From a bacterium (lineage in GTDB: Bacteria; AUK180): 5,636 nt of DNA. Of this stretch, positions 1 through 4,288 are shown piece by piece (position 1 is the first letter of the stretch; each line of letters opens with the position of its first letter). The stretch covers positions 1 through 5,636 of the forward strand of contig JAUXGM010000140.1 of the NCBI GenBank assembly GCA_030622125.1, read 5' to 3'. The translations under genes and the position numbers were made by a program. The notes under the pieces were generated by a model that did no database searches, had not been told where the DNA came from, and worked only from the letters and a program-made list of their open reading frames with translations.

Positions 1-611
1 GAAGCACCAGCCGAATCATATCTTTGAGCATAAATATCATAATTCCCATTACGATAATCCCGCCATGAAATCACAAAGTTGCCGGTAGAATCCATTGCAA
101 TGGAAGGATAATATTGATCACTTGTACCTGCATCATCATTTACTCTAAAAATTAAACCCTGTGGATTACCTGAAGAATCATATCTTTGTGCATAAATATC
201 AGCATATCCATTGCGATAATCCTGCCATGAAATCACAAAGTTACCGGTAGAATCCATTGCAATGCAAGGAGAATATTGATCTGAGCTGCCTGTTGTATCA
301 TCATTCACTAAAAAATCATCTCTTATAACCGATTTTATTCTCTCTACTGCCTTTTCCGAAATAGAACTTCCTTTTTGAAATCTTATGGGAATATTTCTTC
401 CATCAATCTCAATATTTTCTACCTCGTTATCTCCACCCATTCTATCTTGAAAATGTGGTATTCTTTCTCTGTCTCTCAATACCTTCCTTTGCCTTGCATC
501 TCTAATTTCTCTTCCTAAATTTTCATTATATGAATCAGAATAAATATTTGCTGAAAATGAGAAAACCAATAAGAACGCAAGAGCAATAATACATTTAACA
601 TTTTTTTTCAT
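1..611 (-). CDS. Secreted repeat protein, DYRNG/DIYAQRYDS type (partial, C-terminus off window)
   Basis: The reading frame starts at ATG (609-611) and stays open to the left edge, giving 203 complete residues without a stop. It has a good ribosome binding site, GGAGGT at 615-620. Residues 1-21 form a Sec signal peptide: MKKNVK, then a hydrophobic stretch rich in A, L and F. There is no lipobox, so export to the periplasm or beyond is inferred. Residues 27-100 are a charged linker rich in Arg and Glu. From residue 101 a repeat of 54-55 residues begins, with the core NDD...SDQY.P.IAMDSTGNFVISW.DYRNG and then DIYAQRYDS.G; two copies are visible and a third presumably follows. Repeats of this type occur in large secreted, probably beta-propeller-like proteins of FCB and candidate-phylum bacteria, often of unknown function. 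No enzymatic motif is visible. Its former upstream neighbour was probably an outer-membrane barrel gene, ending 11 nt before this start. Exported repeat protein: fairly sure. Role: unknown. Confidence 0.8.
   Translation of the reverse strand, partial: MKKNVKCIIALAFLLVFSFSANIYSDSYNENLGREIRDARQRKVLRDRERIPHFQDRMGGDNEVENIEIDGRNIPIRFQKGSSISEKAVERIKSVIRDDFLVNDDTTGSSDQYSPCIAMDSTGNFVISWQDYRNGYADIYAQRYDSSGNPQGLIFRVNDDAGTSDQYYPSIAMDSTGNFVISWRDYRNGNYDIYAQRYDSAGA
12..281 (-). repeat. 162-nt in-frame direct repeat coding for 54-residue units
   Basis: The segments 12-119 and 174-281 are direct copies offset by exactly 162 nt (54 codons). Over 52-119 against 214-281, 64 of 68 bases are identical by my count. 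The four differences are scattered. This closeness at DNA level points to recent duplication or to homogenisation by recombination, so copy number may vary between strains. Confidence 0.85.
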
Positions 612-614
612 CTC

Positions 615-620
615 TACCTC
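615..620 (-). promoter_or_regulatory. Ribosome binding site of the repeat protein
   Basis: GGAGGT lies three bases before the ATG at 611, reading on the minus strand and following directly on the TAA of the barrel remnant (623-625). It fixes the start of the repeat-protein gene and shows the two genes were arranged as a tight pair. The spacing is short if counted strictly, but the motif itself is full consensus. Confidence 0.65.
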
Positions 621-622
621 CA

Positions 623-715
623 TTAAAACAAGAATGCAAAGGATATCCTATGAACATCCTTGAATGCTTCTATTGTTGAACCATAAGCGTAATCAAGCGA
701 TAATCTCATTTGGAA
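623..715 (-). pseudogene. 3' remnant of a PorV/PorQ-like outer-membrane beta-barrel gene
   Basis: One minus-strand frame from 715 to the TAA at 623-625 encodes about 30 residues, including RLSLDYAYG and ending HRISFAFLF. A strand pattern of DYAY, a short turn, HRIS and a terminal aromatic residue (F) is how PorV/PorQ and related outer-membrane barrels of the FCB group end; the last Phe fits the BAM recognition signal. The frame is closed by TGA at 716-718, just where the intergenic repeat mosaic begins, so the rest of the gene is missing. It ends 11 nt before the start of the repeat-protein gene, and that gene's ribosome binding site follows its stop, which is typical of an operon. The 28-codon stretch beginning at ATG 707-709 could in principle be a tiny gene, but it has no ribosome binding site that I can see. 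Identification rests on a short C-terminus, so the family is likely rather than certain. Confidence 0.6.
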
Positions 716-772
716 TCAATAATGGTGCTGGGCTCTGAATGACAACAAGGGAATAAGATTCCTACGCGTTCC

Positions 773-800
773 CGGAGTTTATCCCGTATTTGCCACGGGA
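773..800. repeat. Direct repeat copy 1 with hairpin
   Basis: CGGAGTTTATCCCG at 773-786 recurs exactly at 1082-1095. It runs into a hairpin with stem TCCCGT (782-787) and ACGGGA (795-800) around a 7-nt loop. Both copies are followed by related sequence ending in ATGACA (836-841 and 1120-1125), so they look like diverged copies of one element. Confidence 0.7.
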
Positions 801-849
801 CTTTGCTCTGGGCTTCACCTTCGGCTCGGCTAAAAATGACAGTAAGGGT

Positions 850-861
850 TCGGCATGCCGA
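850..861. repeat. Perfect 12-bp palindrome
   Basis: TCGGCATGCCGA is fully self-complementary and lies inside the repeat mosaic, 8 nt after an ATGACAG unit end. It may be the core of a repeat unit. No protein-binding role can be assigned. Confidence 0.6.
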
Positions 862-889
862 TCCCCTACGGCTTTGGTCTTTTGTATTT

Positions 890-919
890 GACTGGTGACT
901 TGGTGACTGGTGTTCTGGT
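890..919. repeat. Tandem repeat with 7/8-nt period (GACTGGT)
   Basis: Four units follow one another: GACTGGT (890-896), GACTTGGT (897-904), GACTGGT (905-911) and GTTCTGGT (912-919). The lengths alternate between 7 and 8. This is a short degenerate microsatellite within the mosaic. Confidence 0.75.
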
Positions 920-934
920 AACCCTTCAATTGAG

Positions 935-972
935 ATTGCCACACCCCGACGAAAGCATTCGGGGTTCGCAAT
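935..972. repeat. Long imperfect hairpin, 38 nt
   Basis: The outer stem is ATTGC (935-939) with GCAAT (968-972). The inner stem is ACCCCGA (943-949) with TCGGGGT (959-965). A small internal loop separates them and the apical loop is 9 nt. The unit is followed at once by ATGACAG, as are other units of the mosaic. It resembles a REP/MITE-like palindromic repeat rather than a terminator, since no T-run follows on either strand. Confidence 0.7.
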
Positions 973-1049
973 GACAGATGGGCTAATGCTCTGGTGCACT
1001 GAAAAAACAATGTCCAAAGTCGAAGGTCTAAGGTTGAAAGATAGATTCT

Positions 1050-1065
1050 TTCCGATAAATCGGAA
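1050..1065. repeat. Inverted repeat with 2-nt centre
   Basis: TTCCGAT (1050-1056) and ATCGGAA (1059-1065) form a perfect 7-bp inverted repeat around AA. A further ATCGG follows at 1073-1077. It lies between two repeat units of the mosaic. Confidence 0.6.
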
Positions 1066-1081
1066 TTTGAATAATCGGTCG

Positions 1082-1125
1082 CGGAGTTTATCCCGCACTT
1101 GCTGCGGAGCTTCCTCTGAATGACA
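1082..1125. repeat. Direct repeat copy 2 with hairpin and ATGACA end
   Basis: This is the second copy of the unit beginning CGGAGTTTATCCCG. It carries its own hairpin, CCGCA (1093-1097) with TGCGG (1103-1107), in place of the differing stem in copy 1. The stem bases differ from copy 1 but remain paired, which suggests that the fold, not the sequence, is retained. It ends with CTCTGAATGACA, shared exactly with 733-744. Confidence 0.65.
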
Positions 1126-1184
1126 GGAAGGAGCGGAATTTAGGGTTTGGAGTTTGGAATTTGTGGTTTCTTCTATTTTTTCTT

Positions 1185-1219
1185 CATTTCTCACTTCTAA
1201 CTTCTCACTTCCTACTTCT
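1185..1219. repeat. Five-unit tandem repeat with 7-bp period (NACTTCT)
   Basis: Five consecutive 7-mers are visible: CATTTCT, CACTTCT, AACTTCT, CACTTCC and TACTTCT. The pyrimidine-rich strand is the plus strand. Similar TCACT/CTTC-rich sequence continues loosely to about 1260. It lies just beyond the 3' end of the isomerase gene. Confidence 0.75.
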
Positions 1220-1279
1220 TTTTCCTCACTATTTACTATTAACCCTTCACTCTTCACTGCTTTTTTATTGCCTCTAACC

Positions 1280-2296
1280 TCATTTCCCGTTTTCTCCGCC
1301 TTCCCTTATGTAAGATTTCAGATCATCTATCATTGTAATGTCATAAGGATCAACATTATTTATGTCGGCAAGATAATAAGAGACAAAGTCTCCCAAAATT
1401 ACAAATTTGACCAGTTCTTCTATACTATTTGATGAAGCGAATTCAATCTCAAAATCAACAAAATCCTTGAAAAAATCCATTTCCTTTGTTTCAATTTCAG
1501 TTTCATAAGCACTTCTTAAAGTAATGATCTTAAAATTGTTCTTTCCTTTGATGAACGGGACGATCTCATTGTGCGAAAATTCGGGGAAATAATTTGAAAA
1601 AGCATACGCCTTACTATTTTCATTGAATTGCGTTTTCCACCTGTAAGCAACACTTTTAAATATAGAAGGAGCATATATCAAAATGGGGGAATCCCTCAAT
1701 TCCAATGCAATATTATACGGCAGAGAATTCTTTTTTTTGAATCTTTTAATATTTTCTTTTACTGCTGCTGCTGTTTTTTTTAAGGCGCTTTTAATTTTTC
1801 TTTTTGAAAAAAGATCCGAAGAAAAAGAGAGAAGAAGAGAGAACATATAGTAAAATCCATATCTTGGCGGTAGTTCGCCGGGAATATAAAGAGTTTCTTT
1901 ACAAAAATTTCTATTTGATGATATCCCGATTTTCTTTGCCTCACGGACATTTTTTTTCATATTCAATGTTTCTTTTGTAGTTCCTGAATATGATATCGGA
2001 ATAAATAAGGTCTCTTTATCTATATAATCAGGTAATTTCTCTTGTGAATATACCTCAATAGGAATATCAAGATAATCTTTAATAATATCCTTATAGATCA
2101 TTCCCGAGATTGCAGAACCGCCCATCCCCCCAATGATAATCCTTGAAAAATTCCCCGATATTTTAGGAAAACTTTTATAGTTCAACCCGTATAAAATATG
2201 ATTCGGAATATCAATCAGGTATTTAAAGAGATTTTTTTTATCAAAAACAGATCTATTTATAATAATTATTCTACTATGATTGCAAATACAGGACAA
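1280..2296 (-). CDS. Bifunctional phosphoglucose/phosphomannose isomerase (PGI/PMI family)
   Basis: The enzyme interconverts glucose 6-phosphate or mannose 6-phosphate with fructose 6-phosphate in the cytoplasm. Numbering from the TTG at 2296 (338 aa), the first SIS domain has the sugar-phosphate loop GGMGGSAISG at 56-65 and SYSGTTKET at 102-110. PPRYG at 143-147 holds the Arg expected in the active site. The second half has NENSK (Glu226) and FPEFSHNEI (237-245, His242), matching the catalytic Glu and His of the family, and Lys327 near the C-terminus fits the catalytic Lys. The stretch between SSN (126-128) and IPG (138-140) looks several residues shorter than usual. The start is unclear. 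TTG at 2296 is the first possible codon after an in-frame stop, lies 31 nt inside the ferredoxin gene and has no good ribosome binding site. Family alignment would favour starting near NRSVFDKKN (2245-2260), where only ATT or ATA codons exist. It is the last gene of the operon. No hairpin terminator is seen after it. Confidence 0.85.
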   Translation of the reverse strand: MSCICNHSRIIIINRSVFDKKNLFKYLIDIPNHILYGLNYKSFPKISGNFSRIIIGGMGGSAISGMIYKDIIKDYLDIPIEVYSQEKLPDYIDKETLFIPISYSGTTKETLNMKKNVREAKKIGISSNRNFCKETLYIPGELPPRYGFYYMFSLLLSFSSDLFSKRKIKSALKKTAAAVKENIKRFKKKNSLPYNIALELRDSPILIYAPSIFKSVAYRWKTQFNENSKAYAFSNYFPEFSHNEIVPFIKGKNNFKIITLRSAYETEIETKEMDFFKDFVDFEIEFASSNSIEELVKFVILGDFVSYYLADINNVDPYDITMIDDLKSYIREGGENGK

Positions 2297-2439
2297 TTTT
2301 CAACGGCTTCATTTATACAATCTGCTTTTTCTTGAGAAATTACGATGGCTTTTCCATCATCATTAATTTCAAAAACATCCGGACATAAACTTGCACAAAC
2401 TCCACATCCAATACAGAGATCTTGGTCTACTTTAATCAT
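2266..2439 (-). CDS. Monocluster [4Fe-4S] ferredoxin, 57 aa
   Basis: A small soluble electron carrier. ATG at 2437-2439 opens a frame of 57 codons ending in TAA (2266-2268). The N-terminal motif CIGCGVC gives Cys9, Cys12 and Cys15, and Cys49 in ENCP supplies the fourth ligand of one [4Fe-4S] cluster. Two more cysteines, Cys19 (LCPDVFEI) and Cys41, sit where Thermotoga-type monocluster ferredoxins have a disulfide replacing a second cluster. The protein is acidic, as usual for this class. The ribosome binding site AGGAGG (2445-2450) overlaps the stop of the upstream NTPase gene, leaving 9 nt between the genes, so translational coupling is likely. The isomerase frame downstream overlaps or abuts the 3' end. 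Its redox partner cannot be told from the window; the adjacent NTPase is the obvious candidate by context only. Confidence 0.93.
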   Translation of the reverse strand: MIKVDQDLCIGCGVCASLCPDVFEINDDGKAIVISQEKADCINEAVENCPVFAIIVE

Positions 2440-2444
2440 AATTG

Positions 2445-2450
2445 CCTCCT
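2445..2450 (-). promoter_or_regulatory. Ferredoxin ribosome binding site overlapping the upstream stop codon
   Basis: AGGAGG on the minus strand shares bases with the TAG (2449-2451) that ends the NTPase gene and lies 5 nt before the ferredoxin ATG. Ribosomes finishing the first gene are placed to start the second, which implies coupled production of the two proteins. Confidence 0.75.
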
Positions 2451-3765
2451 ATAAATTAAATTTATTTTTTATAATGTCTTTTAAAAAAATATTCTTTTCT
2501 TTAAGATCATAATAAACTCTGATATAGGGTTTATTGATCTTAATTACTCTCAAAAGATTGATCGGCGTTGCTCCGATAACAAGGTCGCAATCGGCTTTAT
2601 CAATTGTTTTTTGAAGGTCATCCATCTGTTTATCGCCATAGCCCATAGCGGGTAATATCTGGTCAAGATGTGTATATTTTTCATAAGTTTTCTTAATGGA
2701 ATCTACTGCATAAGGGCGTGGGTCGATAATTTCTTTTACACCATAATTCTTTGCTGCAATATATCCGGCTCCGTATTTCATTTCCCCATGGGTTAAAGTC
2801 GGTCCATCTTCAACAATAAGAACTTTTTTTCCTTTAATTTCCTCCGGATGATCAAGTTTAACAGGTGAATCGGCATGAATTATCTTTGCGGTCGGGTTAA
2901 ATTTTTCAGCATTTTTAACAATGAGATCAATATTTTCTTGTTTTGCGGAATCCTCTTTATTGATTATAATATAATCGGCAGATCTAAAATTCATTTCGCC
3001 GGGATAATATTTCAATTCATGTCCCGCTCTATGCGGATCTGCAACTGTAAATGTTATATCTGCTTTGTAAAAACTAAAATCATTATTTCCGCCGTCCCAA
3101 AGAATGAAATCCGCTTCTTTTTCTGCTTCTCTAAGTATCTTTTCATAATCAACACCGGCATAAACTACTGCTCCCCTATCAATATGCGGTTCATATTCTT
3201 CTCTCTCTTCAATAGTACATTCATATTTATCAAGATCCTCATAAGTTGCAAATCGTTGAACAGCTTGCTTTGTCAGATCACCATAAGGCATTGGGTGTCT
3301 TATCACAACAACTTTCTTATCAAAGTCCTTCAAAGCCTCTACGATTCTTCTTGTAGTTTGTGATTTACCACATCCTGTTCTAACTGCCAATATAGAGATC
3401 AACGGTTTTGTTGATTTTACCTGAGTATCGTTTGGTCCCAATAAAACAAAGCTTGCTCCCGCTGCTTGAATAAGTGCCGATTTATGCATAACATCTTCAT
3501 AAAAAACATCCGAGTAAGAGAAATAAACTTCTTCAACATTGTTTTCCTTGATCAAGTTTGAAAGTTCACTTTCATCATAAATCGGGATACCTTCCGGATA
3601 CAATTTTCCCGCTAATATCGCTGGATATTTTCTTCCAGCAATATCCGGAATCTGTGCTGCTGTAAAGCAAACAACTTCATAGTTGTCATTGTCTCTGAAA
3701 TAAGTATTAAAATTATGAAAATCTCTACCGGCTGCACCAACAATGATAACTTTTCTTCGTGCCAT
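2449..3765 (-). CDS. Cyclic 2,3-diphosphoglycerate synthetase-like P-loop NTPase (COG2403)
   Basis: The 438-aa protein matches the COG2403 family along its whole length. The archaeal member makes cyclic 2,3-diphosphoglycerate from 2,3-diphosphoglycerate with ATP; most bacterial members are untested and are often labelled GTPase. Residues 1-115 form an N-terminal Rossmann-like domain (KVIIVGAAGRDFHNFN at 5-20). The P-loop is VRTGCGKSQTTR at 128-139. RHPMPYGDL (156-164) and TIEEREEYEPHI (184-195) are hallmark blocks of the family. ILWDGGNND (221-229) looks like Walker B, DPHRAGHE is at 243-250, and INKED (268-272) resembles the NKxD base-recognition motif of GTPases. The C-terminal part holds VEDGPTLTHG (318-327), DPRPYAV (348-354) and LPAMGYG (371-377). 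No membrane segment or signal is seen. ATG 3763-3765 is supported by GGAGGT at 3772-3777. First gene of an operon with a ferredoxin and PGI/PMI, divergent from a GntR-ABC operon. Family: sure. Actual product in this organism: inferred. Confidence 0.85.
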   Translation of the reverse strand: MARRKVIIVGAAGRDFHNFNTYFRDNDNYEVVCFTAAQIPDIAGRKYPAILAGKLYPEGIPIYDESELSNLIKENNVEEVYFSYSDVFYEDVMHKSALIQAAGASFVLLGPNDTQVKSTKPLISILAVRTGCGKSQTTRRIVEALKDFDKKVVVIRHPMPYGDLTKQAVQRFATYEDLDKYECTIEEREEYEPHIDRGAVVYAGVDYEKILREAEKEADFILWDGGNNDFSFYKADITFTVADPHRAGHELKYYPGEMNFRSADYIIINKEDSAKQENIDLIVKNAEKFNPTAKIIHADSPVKLDHPEEIKGKKVLIVEDGPTLTHGEMKYGAGYIAAKNYGVKEIIDPRPYAVDSIKKTYEKYTHLDQILPAMGYGDKQMDDLQKTIDKADCDLVIGATPINLLRVIKINKPYIRVYYDLKEKNIFLKDIIKNKFNL

Positions 3766-3771
3766 ATCTGC

Positions 3772-3777
3772 ACCTCC
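3772..3777 (-). promoter_or_regulatory. Ribosome binding site of the NTPase gene
   Basis: GGAGGT, 6 nt before ATG 3765 on the minus strand, is a full consensus Shine-Dalgarno sequence and fixes the start. Confidence 0.8.
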
Positions 3778-3796
3778 AGATTAAATTATAATATAT

Positions 3797-3824
3797 ATGA
3801 TACCACTTTAAACTTTAAAGTCAA
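3797..3824 (-). promoter_or_regulatory. Sigma-70-like promoter of the NTPase-ferredoxin-isomerase operon
   Basis: On the minus strand the -35 box TTGACT (3819-3824) and the -10 box TATCAT (3797-3802) are separated by 16 nt. Transcription would start near 3790 and leave a leader of about 25 nt with the ribosome binding site. A perfect palindrome covers the spacer. Confidence 0.6.
3805..3821. promoter_or_regulatory. Candidate operator: perfect 17-nt palindrome in the promoter spacer
   Basis: ACTTTAAA and TTTAAAGT are exact inverted copies around a single C (3813). The site spans the -35/-10 spacer of the minus-strand promoter and touches its -35 box, the position where a dimeric repressor would block RNA polymerase. 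The regulator is unknown. The sequence is AT-rich, so chance is possible. Confidence 0.45.
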
Positions 3825-3854
3825 GAGTTTTTTTATTTTTTTTTAAAAAATCAC

Positions 3855-3883
3855 TTGACAAATAGTAAAAAATGTGCTATACT
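3855..3883 (+). promoter_or_regulatory. Consensus sigma-70 promoter of the GntR-ABC operon
   Basis: The -35 box TTGACA (3855-3860) is perfect, the spacer is 17 nt and the -10 box is TATACT (3878-3883). Transcription is expected to start near 3890, giving a leader of about 27 nt before the ATG at 3917. A promoter this strong usually needs a repressor, which the first gene encodes. Confidence 0.8.
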
Positions 3884-3903
3884 GTGTTAGTTAAATAGAA
3901 CAC
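3884..3903. promoter_or_regulatory. Candidate GntR operator at the transcription start
   Basis: GTGTT (3884-3888) and AACAC (3899-3903) are inverted around 10 nt, just after the -10 box. A GT...AC outline is typical of GntR-family sites. A second overlapping pair, TTAGT (3887-3891) with ACTAA (3902-3906), is also present. Binding here would block initiation, so autoregulation is inferred. Confidence 0.45.
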
Positions 3904-3916
3904 TAATGAGGTATGT

Positions 3917-4288
3917 ATGAAACTTAGAATTGACGATACAAGCCCTATCCCCATTTATGGACAGATAAAAAACGGTATTATCCAGATGATAGCACTTGGC
4001 GATTTTAAAGAAAATGAAAAATTGCCTTCTGTTAGAGATGTTGCTGTTGCATTAAAGGTAAATCCAAATACCGTTTCCCGTGCTTTTACGGAACTTTCAA
4101 TAGAAAAAATTATCTACACAAAAAGGGGAATAGGCAATTTTGTTAAGAATGGAGCAGAAGATCTTTGTAAGAAAAAGGTATACAAAAGGGTATTGAGTAA
4201 TATCGATCAGGAACTCGATATTCTTAAAAAAGCAGGTTTTGATAAGAAAGCCATTGAAAAAATTATAAATGATATGAGGAGTAAATAA
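3917..4288 (+). CDS. GntR-family transcriptional regulator, YtrA subfamily
   Basis: A 123-aa DNA-binding repressor. Residues 10-76 are the GntR winged helix: PIYGQIKNGI (12-21), then LPSVRDVAVALKVNPNTVSRAF (36-57) as the helix-turn-helix, then the wing ending TKRGIGNFV (68-76). The tail of only about 47 residues is helical and has no ligand-binding domain, which is the mark of the YtrA subfamily; these regulators dimerise through the short tail and usually repress the ABC genes that follow them. ATG 3917-3919 is preceded by TGAGG (3907-3911), a modest ribosome binding site; an earlier ATG at 3913 is out of frame. The stop TAA (4286-4288) shares one base with the next ATG. The inducer cannot be told; in studied relatives it is often an envelope-acting antibiotic. 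Confidence 0.92.
   Translation: MKLRIDDTSPIPIYGQIKNGIIQMIALGDFKENEKLPSVRDVAVALKVNPNTVSRAFTELSIEKIIYTKRGIGNFVKNGAEDLCKKKVYKRVLSNIDQELDILKKAGFDKKAIEKIINDMRSK

Larger units (their letters stand above)
716..1279. repeat. Gene-free mosaic of interspersed repeats
   Basis: About 560 bp between the barrel remnant and the isomerase stop hold no convincing gene. Three kinds of sequence alternate. First are GC-richer units ending in ATGACA (for example CTCTGAATGACA at both 733-744 and 1114-1125), which carry hairpins. Second are short tandem stretches with a 7-bp period (890-919 and 1185-1219). Third are purine/pyrimidine-biased filler pieces such as the one around 1140-1172. Base composition is visibly richer in G+C than in the flanking genes up to about 1135. 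Long open frames here (for instance minus strand 706-1257) translate into low-complexity text without domain character, so I treat them as non-coding. Such mosaics resemble the interspersed intergenic repeats scattered through many FCB and candidate-phylum genomes. No transposase, terminal inverted repeat or target duplication is visible. Confidence 0.7.

Noticed and set aside
640-649. AGGATATCCT palindrome upstream of the repeat-protein gene as an operator
   Set aside because: It lies within the barrel-gene remnant reading frame, so the simplest explanation is former coding sequence.
935-972. Hairpin as the terminator of the isomerase operon
   Set aside because: It is more than 300 nt beyond the stop codon, is not followed by a T-run on the minus strand, and matches the repeat-unit pattern of the mosaic.
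706-1257. A 183-codon open frame on the minus strand through the intergenic block
   Set aside because: Its translation is low-complexity text that follows the tandem and hairpin repeats (EKLEVRNEE, HQSPSHQS and similar). It has no domain character or ribosome binding site, and another frame is open over the same repeats.
716-1279. CRISPR array or insertion sequence
   Set aside because: The repeats are not evenly spaced with unique spacers of constant length, and no transposase, terminal inverted repeat or target duplication can be found.
1154-1432. A 92-codon open frame on the plus strand
   Set aside because: It starts in the pyrimidine-rich tandem repeat and continues antisense to the well-supported isomerase gene.
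2875-3363. A 162-codon open frame on the plus strand
   Set aside because: It lies wholly antisense to the conserved NTPase gene and its composition is the shadow expected of that gene.
3826-3850. T-run in the divergent spacer as a rho-independent terminator
   Set aside because: No GC-bearing stem precedes the run on either strand, and it lies between two divergent promoters, where it more likely acts as an AT-rich upstream element.
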